This document shows positions 21,900 to 35,170 of a DNA stretch of 64,000 bases, in pieces. Position numbers and translations under genes: made by a program. The notes under the pieces were generated by a model that was not told the DNA's origin, ran no database searches, and worked only from the letters and a program-made list of their open reading frames with translations. Positions within the stretch are counted from its first letter, which is position 1. Every line of letters starts with the position of its first letter. The stretch covers positions 960,455-1,024,454 of the forward strand of contig NW_023501052.1 of the NCBI RefSeq assembly GCF_014066305.1, read 5' to 3'. The stretch comes from Letharia columbiana (lineage: Eukaryota > Ascomycota > Lecanoromycetes > Lecanorales > Parmeliaceae).

Positions 21900-23885
21900 A
21901 AGCTCTTTTTATAAATAATAAAAATCTAGTTATTATTAATTTTAATAGATCGAAAAAGCGCTTTTTATACTAGACTTAAAAGAAAAATCTTATATTTTAA
22001 CGCTTTTAAGATATTAATAATATAATATTTAATATTTTAAGTTTAATTATTTATTAATATAAATTTTACTTTATACTCTAATTATTATTTTTATAATAGA
22101 TTATCTAGAATTAATAAATAATTATTTATAATTTAAAATTATATAAGATAAAATAACTTCGTTTAAATTATAATATCATCGATAATAACTTAAAAACTAC
22201 TATTTATATTTTCTTTTTTTATCTTTTAATAATTAACTTCGATATTATATATTTAAATAATAATAAGTAAAATAGATAAATTAATAATATTATTTAATTT
22301 ACGTTTAAAAATATCTATAGTTATTATATATAATAGTACTAGTTAAAAAGCTATATTAATATAAATTATAAGATATATATTAAAAAAAAGTAGAGTATTA
22401 ATAGCGCTAGTTATTTGATTAATATTAATTATTTATTATCTATTAATCTATTAAAATAATTCTAAGAGTATATATTTTATAAGAGTAATAAATATTCTAA
22501 ATTCGCGAGTTTAATATTAATCGTTATAATTTATAATCTTAAAAGCTTAATTTAATATAATAGTCTTACTCTAATAAAATATAACTTTCTTAAACTTATA
22601 AAATTCTATTATAATATTTATAATAAGAATTATTTAAATCGAGGCGACGCGTAACTTAATATCGAAATTAAAGATATTCTTATTATCGATAATATTATAT
22701 TATTATAAAAGATATACTATTTTAAATAATAAATATAAGAATTTTATAATTCTCGATAAATCGTATATTATCTTATAGTTTTACGATATTCTTTTATATT
22801 AACGCGTAATATAAGTTTAATCTTTATTAAATTAAACTTAAGTAATTTATTATAAAGTAAAGAAAATTTTATTTATAATAAAGTCTATAATAGTAATAAA
22901 GATCTATTCGCTATATTATTTAAAAACTATTTTATATTTAATAATAATAACTTTAAAGACTTAAGATTCTCTTAATTTTATATTAATAAATACTTCGAAG
23001 TAAATTAATATAGTTAAACTATAGTTAATATTTAAGAATTTTATTTAAAATAATTTAATATAGTTAAAGAATATAAAAAGAGTAAATAAAGAGTTATTAT
23101 CGTATTAGAAGATTTAATAAAAATAAAGTTCTTATTTAATATATAATTAAAATATTATATAAGATAACTATTCTTTATATATTATAAATTTAATATTAAT
23201 AATTACTTAATTATTATTATATAAATTATTACTTCTTTATCGAGTATTTAGAAATTTAATAATTCGATATTATTTATAAATAATATTAATAGTTATTTAT
23301 CTATAGATAATTAGATAAGAATCTTAATTATTAAAAACTTTTATCGCTCTTATTAGATACTTTTAATTAAAAAGATTAATAAGTTTATATTATTTATTTA
23401 AATAGATAGATAGTATATCTAGAAGTATTAATAACTAGAGCTTGCTTTAAATTAAATAACTACTCTATTACTTTAAAAACTTAATAATATCTTTATAGAA
23501 TTATAATTAATATTTATTATTATACTTTTATACTAGTTATAAAAAAAGTTATATTATTATAATAATCTAAGTTAATATTAAAAAAAATAAAAAGTTATAA
23601 ATATTAATAAGAGCGATTTTAATATTAAGCGCTTCGCTATAATAATAATAAGATTTCTAAAAATAGTCTTTTAGATAACTCGAAGTTTAATTAATATAAT
23701 TTTATTAATCTCGATTTTAAGTAAATAATTAAATTATATAAAATTATATAACTTTATATAAATTAGTTTCTATAAAAAGTATTATTTATTTTTTAATTAT
23801 ATCTTCTAGATTAGCTTTAATTAACTAATAATATATTTTATAAATTCTTTTATTATATTTAGAATATTCTAATTATTTTAATTAA
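21900..23885 (+). pseudogene. Decayed reading frame in module B, copy 1
   Basis: Read in the frame where codon 22,235-22,237 is AAC, the plus strand carries about 660 codons in which the stops are almost only TAA and TAG. These are what RIP makes of CAA and CAG (or TGG). Recognisable stretches include NFDIIYL, VLEDL, NIKRF and KSDF. The same frame persists to the end of module B and is repeated in the second copy, so it is likely the 3' part of a former gene carried by the repeat. I do not recognise the family; no transposase, reverse transcriptase or helicase motif could be read with confidence. The start is not located. Confidence 0.55.
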
Positions 23886-24184
23886 ATAGAAGAATATTTA
23901 AGTTATATTTCGAGAAAGATATATAAATATTAACTTTTATTATAATTATAATATATTTAATTAAAAGAATAATAAAAAAAGGCGAGTAACTATTAATATT
24001 ACGTACTTATTATTTAATTTAAATATTAAATTTATCTTATAATTCTATATTAAATATATTTTTAAAATTTTAATCGCGAGATTATATAAGTACTATAATT
24101 TCTTTAATAGTATTATTAAGATAAAGAAATAATTATTAAAATTATTAATTATAAATAAAGTTAAGAATCTTTATAATTTTAATT

Positions 24185-26262
24185 AGTATATATAAAAGAA
24201 TAAGATAGAGCTAAGCTTGAAAATCTTGAATTTATATATATAGTTAATTATTAATTCGAGTTCTATACGCTTTTTAATTAGATTAGCTAAGTTAGCTTAA
24301 TAGCTCTCTTACGCTTTTCTTATTAAAAATCTATATATAGAAGTCTTATACTCTAAAATAATTATCTTTTTAAGAATATTATTACTTTATAATTTCGTAA
24401 ATTATAAAGCTTAATATACGCTTTCTAACGCTATAAAAATTATAAAGTTTAATCTATTATTAGTAAATTAAATAAATATTTAAATATAATAGTTATAATA
24501 GTTATAATTAGTCGCGTTCGAGATCGAATAATAATCCTTTCACCTATTTATATAATTATTCTTCTTTTATTATTTTATTATTTTATTAATATAAATATAA
24601 TCGTTCTCGATATCTCTCGCGAAAACGTTATTAAATACTTTAGATATATATATCTCTTTTATTCGCCTCTTAGACCCTCTATTAACGCTCTTAGATTACT
24701 TCTTAACGAATTCGCTATTATTAATAATCGAGGTCGTAAGCGAGCTTAATAGCTAGCTATTTACTACTACTTATAAACGCGTTAAAAGACTTTTAAAAAG
24801 AGCTTAAACGAATACGTTCTTCTTTATATACTTCTTTTAAGCTAGCGATAATATCTTTTAATCTAGTAATACTATTTTCTAAGACGTGTCTTTCTTCTTA
24901 ACTCGTTCTTTATTACTCTATTTTAAAGTCTTTTAATAGAGCTTAAACGAATTTATAGCTATTATTCTTCTTTATATATTTCTCTTAAGTTAGCGATACT
25001 CGATTAGTCGCTTAATTAATATTATCTATCTTATTAGCTTAGTAATTTACTTAGTTAATTACTTAGCTAGTTACTTAATCTAATACTCTATAAAAGAAGA
25101 AGTAAGAGAAGAAACTATAATAGATAAATACGAAGAATATTACGGAGAATACTATAGAGAATACTACGGAGAATTAAGCGATAATAAGATTATTATCGTT
25201 AAGAATACGACTTAGCTCTTTAAGATCTTACGTTATATACTCTTTACGATTTTATATTAAATTATTACTTAGTAAGCGAAGAATATTATTATAACTTAGC
25301 TTATTATTTCTACTATATTAAGAAGTAAGAGAAGAAACTATAATAGATAAATACGAAGAATATTACGAAGAAATTAAGCGGTAATAAGACTATTATTATT
25401 AAGAATACGACTTAGCTCTTTAAGATTTCACGTTATATACTCTTTATAATTCTATATTAAATTATTACTTAGTAAGCGAAGAATACTACTATAATTTAAT
25501 CTATTATCTCTACTATATTAAGAAGTAAGAGAAGAAACTATAATAGATAAATGCGAAGAATATTATAGAAGAAATTAAGCGGTAATAAGATTACTATTAT
25601 TAAGAATACGACTTAGCTCTTTAAGACCCTACGTTATATACTCTCTATAATTTCATATTAAATTATTACTTAGTAAGCGAAGAATACTACTATAATTTAA
25701 TCTATTATTTCTACTATATTAAGAAGTAAGAGAAGAAATTATAATAGATAAATATAAAGAATATTACGAAGAAATTAAGCGATAATAAGATTATTATCGT
25801 TAAGAATATAACTTAACTCTTTAAGATCCCACGTTATATACTCTCTACGATTTCATATTAAATTATTACTTAGTAAGTAGAGAATATTATTATAACTTAG
25901 TTTATTATCTCTACTATATTAATATAATATATTATTATAATAATATTATAAGAGAAGAATTTACTACGACGCTTATAGTTAATTAAATCTCTATAAAAGA
26001 AATATCGAATAATATATATTTAGACGAATTTAAAGCTATTTTATTATTCGAAAGATTTTACTACGATAAAAGATATTATAAGATTTATATTACTAATTAA
26101 TACGTTATCTTTATTTCTTTTTAATATTTCGATACTTTTTAGATTAAAAACGTATAGTAAGCGATTAGAGTTTAATTTAACTTAGAACTAGAACTAAAAT
26201 TTAATTTAACTTAGAAAAATTTAACTCTATAAATTTAATTTATAGGCTCTTTACTTATTATA
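24185..26262 (-). mobile_element. R1 repeat, full-length inverted copy
   Basis: The reverse complement matches the copy at 3,842-6,530 (without its nested element): head at 26,110-26,262 (words aacgtatagtaagcgattag and tataggctctttactt) and tail at 24,185-24,300 (gaataagatagagctaag). About 2,080 bp. It contains a ~200-bp tandem array. It lies between the two A/B module sets. No coding capacity was recognised. Confidence 0.75.
25087..25930. repeat. ~200-bp tandem repeat inside R1
   Basis: The word aagaagtaagagaagaaa starts at 25,087, 25,320, 25,520 and 25,721, spacings of 233, 200 and 201 bp. Units also share gataaatacgaagaatatta, aagaatacgacttagctctt and aaattattacttagtaagcg. Unit similarity is high given the RIP background. 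The corresponding units in the plus-strand R1 copy are about 224 bp apart. Confidence 0.85.
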
Positions 26263-27235
26263 TTATAATTTAATATATAATTAATATTTAATCTTATATC
26301 GCTAACGCTCGAGTTATCTAATTCTTTAATTAAAAAAATAATATCTTTTATAAATATTAAAATTTCGAACTTTAAATTAATTATATTAAAGATTTATTTA
26401 TATATAATAATCTCGATTTATTAACTTAACGATAGAATATTATAGTCTTTTAAATATTAATATATTAACTATATAAAATAATATTATAAAAAATATATTT
26501 AAATATTATAAGCTAATTTCTATATTAAATAAACTATTATACTTTATAATAACTATTAATTATTCTCTAATATAATTTAAATAAGTTATTAATTTAATAT
26601 AAAGTTAATAAGAAATATAATTAGAAGATTTAATAGAATATTTATAAGCTTAATTCTTTAGAGAAGATTAATTAATATCTCGCTACTTTTGCATTTAATT
26701 AAAAAGATTTAATAAAGATAATTAAATATTTCTCTATTAAAAAGTAATATTTCTATTAAAAATATCTAAAAAATATTTTAAGATATAATATTTTATAAGT
26801 AGCTTTATATCTTAATAGTTAATATCTTATTAATTTTTTATTTTAAGAATCTTATCGATATTACTTTTAATATAAAATTATATCTATTAATTAACTTTAA
26901 AATAAAATTAAAAGATAAAATTTAAAAGTAAATAAGTAGCTAGATAATAATAATATTAAATTATTAAATAAGAAATAAGAGTTTTATTATTAATAGTCTA
27001 GAGTTTATAATTTTCTTAATAAATAATTTAAGTATTTAATCTTATTTTAATCTACTCGATTAATAATATTATCTATATCTATAAATTAGAATAATTAATA
27101 TTAAGTTTCTTAGTCGACTTTATTATATATCTAAGTCTATTATAATAATTTCTATTACTATATTAATATCGCTATTATCTAAAATCTTATACTTATTAAT
27201 ATTTATTTATTTAATATATTATATATATATAGATT
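26263..27235. other. AT-rich stretch between R1 and module B, copy 2
   Basis: Heavily mutated sequence without a repeat partner that I could identify in this window. No tandem structure, RNA gene or readable frame was seen. Confidence 0.5.
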
Positions 27236-28493
27236 AGACGGGCGAAGAAATTAGAGTTATAGCGACGAATACGTAGAACTTAAAAAAAAAAAAAAAAAAA
27301 AATTTCTTTTAGATTTTTATTTTATTATTTTACGTCTTTTTATAATAATATTAAGATCTAAGATTATAAAAGCGAATATACTAAATTTAATAGTATTCTC
27401 GATTTTTAATTATCTAGTCTACTTTCTTCTTTATATATTACTTTATTTAAAATCTTTTAATAATCTATAATCGCGACGCTAAAATCTATAGATTATATTT
27501 ATTTTAATATATTTTATTTAATAATAATTTTTATATACTATAACGCGCGAAGTTAAATATTTTAATATCGCGCGTTATTATAAGTAATATACTTAATTAA
27601 ATTTAACTTTATCTTATTTAAAAATTAATATCATCTATTATTATAAGTAATATATTTAATTAAATTTAGTTTTATACTATTATTATTATATATAATTTAT
27701 TTAATTAAATATTATTAATAAGTTATTATTATCTATAGATAATATTTATCTAAATAAAAAATAAATTCTTTTTTACTTTATCTCTAATTATTTTAATATA
27801 GAATTTTATCTTTAACTTATATTTATTACGCGCTTACTATATATTTAATTTAATCTTATCTCTTATAAGAATATAATTTTTCTTTCTTTACTCTCTTTTC
27901 TTTATTATAATAACTTATTCTAAAAAGACTTTAAAAGAAAAATATATTTTCGCTTATAAGATTATAGCTAGACTTTAAGCTAGATATTAAATTAAATATA
28001 AAATTTAATTTTTATAAATAGATATAACTATTTTATCGTAATTCTTAAATCTTATAGATTTTTTACTCTTTAGAGTTATAGCTAAATAATAAGAGATAAT
28101 TTAAATAAAAAATAATTAATTTATTAATATTATAGAGAGTTCTAATTTATTAAGAGAGTTAGAAGAAGAATAGTAATATTATTTTAATTAAAATAAAATC
28201 GTAGTAGTAATAATTTCCTCTCTCGATTATATTTAATTTTTTAATTAGATCTTAAAGTAAGAGTAATATAATTACTCGATTTTTAATTAGATTATTATTT
28301 AAAGAAGCTTTTTTAAATTTTAATAAATCGCGTAAACTAAGTAGATAGACTTATATTATTCTATTTATTTAGAATTTTATTAAGATTATAAATATTTTAG
28401 CTATAAATATATATCTATAATCGAAATTAAGTAATAGAGTTTTCTATATTTATCGTTATAATTAAATATTTATATATTTATAAAGAGACTCTT

Positions 28494-28750
28494 AAGTTTG
28501 CTCTCTTCTTTATAACCCTTTCTTTCTTTCTTAATTTAAGAGTTTTTTATCTTTACTCTCTTCTCTATAACTTCTCTCTTTTTTTTAATTTAAGAGTTTT
28601 TTATCTATACTCTTTTCGATATAATTTTTCTTTCTTTTTTTAATTTAAGAGTTTTTTATTTATACTTTCTTTGATATAACTCTTTTTTTTTTTTTAATCT
28701 AAGAGTTTTTTATATATACTTTCTTCGATATAATTCTTTCTTTCTTTATA
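28494..28750. repeat. 54-bp tandem repeat in module B, copy 2
   Basis: This corresponds to the array at 21,190-21,400 but has about one unit more (recurring words taatttaagagttttttatc and ataactctttt). Copy-number difference between the two modules shows independent array change after duplication. Confidence 0.75.
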
Positions 28751-29259
28751 ATTTAAGAGACTTTTAATATTAAGTGAAGTTAAGTCTAATTTAATTAATC
28801 TTAATACTTCTAATCTTTTAATAATTAATCTTTTCTCGAAATATTTAGATAAGTATAATTATAGATTAAAAAATATATATAATTTTAACTCTAGATTAGA
28901 GCGATATAATTATCTTTTAACTTTTATAAATAAATTTAGAAGATTAAGAAACTATATTTAAAGATATTATTCTCTTTTATTAATTTATATAATAATATTA
29001 TAAAGATTCTTAGAGCTAGCTAAAAGACTTACTATATCTATAATATATTATTATTAAATTCTTTTTTAAAATCTAACTAACGTTAAATAGCGAGTAATTT
29101 TAATATTATTCTTGAAGATATTCTTTCTCTTCGCGAAATAATTAATTATTAAAATTAGTATTTTTTATAGAGTTCTTTTTTAATAACGCTTTACACCTTT
29201 TATATTAAAATAAGATTATAAAGCGAGATAAAGTAGCGAATGATTTTAAGATTATTAAT

Positions 29260-31245
29260 TAAAAAGCTCTTTTTATAAATAATAAGAAATTTAGTTATTA
29301 TTAATTTTAATAGATCTAAAGAAGCGCTTTTTACGCTAGACTCGAGAGAAAGATCTTATATTTTAACATTTTTAAAATATTAATAATATAATATTCGATA
29401 TTTTGAGTCTAGCTATTTATCGATATAAATTTTACTTTATACTTTAATTATTATTTCTATAATAAATTATTTAGAATTAATAAATAATTATTTACGATTT
29501 AAAATTATATAAGATAAAATAACTTTATTTAAGCTACTATATTATCGATAATAACTTAAAGGTTATTATTTATATTTTCTTTTCTTATCTTTTAATAGTT
29601 AATTTCGATATTATATATCTAAATAACGATGAGTAAAATAGATAGATTAATAATATTATTTAATTTACGCTTAGAAATATCTATAGTTATTATATATAAT
29701 AGTATTAGTTAAGAAGCTATATTAATATAAATTATAAGATATACGTTAAAAAAAAGTAGAGTATTAATAACGCTAATTATTCGATTAATATTAATTATTT
29801 ACTATCTATTAATCTACTAAAATAATTTTAAAAGTATATATTTTATAAGAGTAATAAATATTTTAAATTTATAAGTCTTAGTATTAATTATTATAGTTTA
29901 TAATTTTAAGAAGCTTAACTTAATATAATAGCCTCGCTCTAATAAAGTATAACTTTCTTAAGCTTATAAAATTCTACTATAATATTTATAATAAGAGTTA
30001 TTTAAATCGAGATAACGCGTAACTTAATATCGAAGTTAAAGATATTCTTCGCTATTAACGATATTATATTACTATAAAAGATATATTATCTTAAATAATA
30101 AATATAAGAATTCTATAATCTTCGATAGATTATATATTATCTTATAGTTTTATAATATTCTTTTATATTAACGTACGATATAAGTTTAATTTTTATTAAA
30201 TTAAATTTAAGTAATCTATTATAAAGCGAAGAAAATTTTATTTATAATAAGATCTATAATAGTAATAAAGATCTATTTATTATATTATTTAAAAATTATT
30301 TTATATTTAATAATAATAACTTTAAAGGCTTAGAGTTCTCTTAATTTTATATCGATAAATATTTCGAAGTAAATCGATATAGTCGAACTATAGTTAATAT
30401 TTAAGAATCTTATCTAAAATAGCTTAATATAGTTAAAGAATATAAAAAGAGTAAGTAAAGAGTCGCTATCGTATTAAAAGATTTAATAAAAATAAAGTTC
30501 TTATTTAATATATAATCGAAATATTATATAAAATAATTATTCTTTATATATTACGAATTTAATATTAATAATTACTCGATTATTATTATATAGACTATTC
30601 TTTTTTATTAAATATTTAGAAGATTTAATAATTTAATATTATTTATAAATAATATTAATAGCTATTTATCTATAAATAATTAGATAAGAAGTCTTAATTA
30701 TTAAAAACTTTTATTATTTTTATTAAATACTTTTAATTAAAAAGATTAATAAGTTTATATTAGTCTATTTAAATAGATAAATAATATATTTAAAAGTATT
30801 AACGATTAAGAGCTTATCTCTAGACTAAATAACTATTCTATTACTTTCGAAAATCTAATAATATCTTTATAAAATTACAATTAGCGTTTATTATTATATT
30901 TTTATATTAATTATAAAAAAAGTTATATTATTATAACGATTTAAGTTAATATTAAAAAAAATAAAAAGTTATAAATATCGATAAAAGTAACTTTAACGCT
31001 AAGCGCTTCGTTATAATAATAATAAGATTTCTAAAAATAGTCTTTTAGATAACTTAGAAGTCTAATTAATATAATTTTATTAATCTCGATTTTAAATAAG
31101 TAATTAAGCGATATAGAATTATATAATTTTAAGTAGATTAATTTCTATAGAAGATATTATCTATCTTCTAATCGCGTTTTCTAAATTAGCTTTAATTAGC
31201 TAATAATATATTTTATAAATTCTTTTATTATATTCGAAATATTTG
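29260..31245 (+). pseudogene. Decayed reading frame in module B, copy 2
   Basis: This aligns with the relic frame at 21,900-23,885, with the same words (for example gttaatttcgatattatata near 29,598 and aacgctaagcgcttcg near 30,993). It carries many RIP-type stops. The two relics differ mainly by C/T and G/A differences, consistent with separate mutation of one ancestral gene. The product is unknown. Confidence 0.5.
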
Positions 31246-31294
31246 ATCTTTTAATCGAATAAAAGAATATTTAAGTTATATTTTAAGATAAGAT

Positions 31295-34200
31295 ATTCTA
31301 TATTCATAAATCTAATTATAATTTAAATTTTCTCTATAAAATTTCTCAAAATCTAACTTAATTTCTATTATTTAAACTATTTTATATTATCTAAATATCT
31401 TATATAAGTATAATTATTAATATAGATACTTAATAGTAAATAAAATATAGATTTAGAGATCTTCGAAATCGAATTCGAGATTCGTCTTTATAAAAAAAAA
31501 TAAGATTACTATAGCGCGATATTTTCGTTTATATACGCTAGAATTTAGCGTTATATATTCGTTTTATATACGCTAAAATTTAGCGTTATATATTCGTTTA
31601 TATATATTAAAATTTAGCGTTATATATTCGTTTATATATATTAGAATTTAACGTTATATATTCGTTTATATACGCCGAAATTTAACGTTATATATTCATT
31701 TATATACGCTAGAATTTAGCGTTATATATTCGTTTATATATATTAAAATTTAGCGTTATATATTCGTTTATATATACTAGAATTTAGCGTTATATATTCG
31801 TTTATATACGTCGAAATTTAGCGTTATATATTCGTTTATATATATTAGAATTTAGCGTTATATATTCGTTTATATACGCCGAAATTTAGCGTTATATATT
31901 CGTTTATATATATCGAAATTTAGCGTTATATATTTGTTTTATATATCGAAATTTAGCGTTATATATTCGTTTATATATATTGAATTTAGCGTTATATATT
32001 TATTTATATATATCGAAATTTAGTATTATATATTCGTTTATATACGCCGAAATTTAGCGTTATATATTCGTTTATATACGCTAGAATTTAGCGTTATATA
32101 TTCGTTATATATATCGAAATTTAGCGTTATATATTCATTTATATATATCGAAATTTAGCGTTATATATTCGTTTATATAGTCGAAATTTAGTATTATATA
32201 TTTTTTATATATATCGAAATTTAATATTATATAAATCTTATATTATTAATACTAAAATCTATTCTTCTTTATATAAGTTATAATATACTTTCTTTTATAT
32301 TTACTAGTTATATATATTAAATCTTAACATTATATTAATTTAATATATAATATTATTAAGCGTTATAATCTTTTATATATAGTTTTAACTTAACTTTATC
32401 GATCTTAAGATAAGTTTAAGTAGAAAACTCTATTAAGACTTAATTTTTTAGTATATTATCTAATATATAATATTTATATTTTATATATATATAATCTTTA
32501 ATAAAAATATGTAATTACGTAATATAGTCTTTTTAAAACTCTTAATAAAAGTCGAATAAATAGTTAAATAGATCTTTGTTAAATTAAAAGCTATAGTATA
32601 GTAATTAAAAAGTAAACTTTTAATTTTATTTTATTAAAAAATTTAGCTAAGTTAGTTATAGTAGCGATATTAATATTTAAAAATATTATATATCTTAATA
32701 AACGCGTAATACTATATAGAAATTTTCTTATAATATATAATTCTTAAAGATAATTACTATAATACTCGTCGAATCAATAATATAGCGTATTAAGAAAAAT
32801 ATCGTAACCTTATTAATTAGTTTATTATTTTAATTAAATATTATAATCTCCTCTTTATTTTTTAAATAACTAGATTTATAAGAGTTATTATAATAATATA
32901 TATAAGTAAATAAGTAAGTAAAGTATCGTCGTAGTAATATATATAAATAAATAAGTAATTAAATTTATAAAGAGTAGAGCGAAGAGTAAAGTAAAGATAA
33001 TTTATTTTTTTAAGTCTATAGCTTCTCTACTTTAATATACACTATATAATAAAATAGATAAAAGATATTAACTCTTATACTTAAGTATTTTTTAATATAA
33101 AAAAAATACCTAAACTTCTTATAAGTAAAATAGTAAATTATTATATACAATTTTTTATTATTAATTATCTTTTCGACATAGTAGTAATATTCGCCATCTT
33201 CTATCTTATCTATTATTTATTAGCGATATATATCTCTTATATCAAGTTAATCGCCTTATCGCTAGCGAATAAATTATTTATCTCTACTCTTAAGAAAGTA
33301 AATAAAGTTAAAAAAAGAGCGTTTAAAGAGTTTAACGTAAAAAGCTATAATTTAATTTTAACGCTTAATAACTAAGATAAAGAAAGCTTTACTCTTAAAA
33401 GAATAAGATAAAAAATAGAGGGAAAAAAGTCGATAAAGAAAGAAGAAGGAAAGTCGTCAAAGAGGGAAAAGGCTAATTTATTATTATTAATAGAATTTTA
33501 GTAAGAAGACTTTAAATATATATCAAAGCTTCTATTATCTCGTTAGGCGATTTTCTTCTTTATTTTAATAATCTAGATTCGTAATTTTATCTTATTTCTA
33601 GATTTCGTTAAGATTTTAAATCTCTTATCTCTTCTCTCTATTTATTCTCTAATTTATTCTTTAATATTTAAGACTCTTAGCGATAGTATTAATACTTATT
33701 TAAAAATCTTAATCTCTTTAATTTCTTTTAAGTTTATAGCTTCTTTACTCTAATATATACTAAATAATAGAATAAATAAGAGATATTAGCTCTTATATTT
33801 AAGTATCTTTCGATATAAAAAAAATACTTAGACTTATTATATATAAAATAGTAAATTATTATATACGATTTCTTATTATTAATTATCTTTTTAATATAAA
33901 AATAATATTCGTTATCTTTTATCTTATCTATTATTTATTAGTAATATATATCTCTTATATAGATTAATCGTCTTATTACTAATAAATAGATTATTTATCT
34001 TTATTTTTAAAAAAGTAGATAAAGTTAAAGAAAGAATATCTATAGAGTTAAGAGTAGAAAGTTATAGTTTAATTTTAACGCTTAATAGCTAGAGATAAAA
34101 AAAGCTTTATTTTTAAGAAAGTAAAATAAGAGAGAGAGAGAGAAGTCAATAAAGAAAGAGGGAGAGAAGTTATTAAAGAAAAAGAAGGCTAATTTATTAT

Positions 34201-35170
34201 TACTAATAAGATTTTAATAAGAAGATTTTAAATATATATCGAAACTTCTATTATTTATTAGATAATTTTCTTCTTTATTTTAATAATCTAGATATATATA
34301 AAAGAGTTAATTTTATTAATCTAAATTCGTTAATATAAGAAGCGTATTCTTATATATCTCGCGGTTTTTTATATTAAGAAGCGTTTTATAGCGCTATCGA
34401 TATTAGATAATATATAATATAATAAAAGTTAAGCGAATTTTAATATTGATTTTATAAGTAGAGATAAATAATAAATATATTATAATAGATATATTATAAT
34501 AAGTCTATAGCTTTCTATATTATCTTATTATAAGTAATAATAGATATATAACTTTATAAGAATCTAATCTTAAATAACGATTATATAGTTAGAGATTTTT
34601 TAATAATATATATAATATTAAGTTATAACTTATCGAGTTAATAGAATATATAATTATCTTCTTATTAAGATCTATAATAACTCGATTATTATTTAGTTAT
34701 AATAATTATTATAATAGAGTTAGCTTTTAAAATATATTAATAATTTAAGTTATTATCTTTAATACTTAAGTATTATTTTATAATTCGAAAATAATTATAA
34801 GATATATATTATAAGCGATAGCGAGAGTATAAGATATATAATAAGTTTGTTATAATAAGTCTATTGGGAAGGAAAAAATAAGCGTTAAAATGCGATGATA
34901 AAAATAATGATTATTAGCCTTACTCGAGCGAGCTAGTTAAGACGCGAGACTTTTCGCGCTAAAGCTATATATAGTACGACTATAGTTATTATTCTTCTTT
35001 AAGCTTTCTTTTATTATAGTCTTACGATTTTTTATCTCTTTTAACTATAATAATTTCTTCTCTTTATATTATAATAAAATTAGATTTTAATTTATCGAGA
35101 TTTATTTTCTAATCTCGATTATTAGAAAAGCTAGCGCTTCTATATCTATAAATTTAATTATAAAATATTA
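31295..35170 (+). repeat. Module A, copy 2
   Basis: Direct repeat of 11,560-14,530, with matching start (ctaattataatttaaatttt) and end (ttagaaaagctagcgcttct). It is about 900 bp longer than copy 1, partly because its 34-bp array is longer and partly because a ~600-700 bp internal segment is duplicated (see 33,590-36,910). Confidence 0.8.
31520..32230. repeat. 34-bp hairpin-forming tandem array, about 20 units
   Basis: The same unit as at 11,795-12,305 with the same 34-bp spacing (first words at 31,526 and 31,560). It has about five more units than the first array. Internal variants include cgctagaa, cgccgaaa, cgtcgaaa, tatcgaaa and tattaaaa at the hairpin centre. Some units are shortened by a base or two near the right end. 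Confidence 0.9.

Larger units (their letters stand above)
19940..23925 (+). repeat. Module B, copy 1 (large dispersed duplication)
   Basis: This is a direct repeat of 27,240-31,290, from ttagagttatagcgacgaat and a run of 20 A (19,980-19,999) at the start to gaatatttaagttatatt at the end. The two copies are collinear over ~4 kb. It contains a 54-bp tandem array and a long decayed plus-strand reading frame over its last ~2 kb. The homopolymer A run is near the left end in both copies. Confidence 0.85.
27240..31290 (+). repeat. Module B, copy 2
   Basis: Collinear with 19,940-23,925. The left end has ttagagttatagcgacgaat and a run of 21 A (27,282-27,302); the right end has gaatatttaagttatatttt. 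Module A copy 2 follows immediately at ~31,295, a junction not present in the first set, where B runs into unrelated sequence and then R1. Confidence 0.85.
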
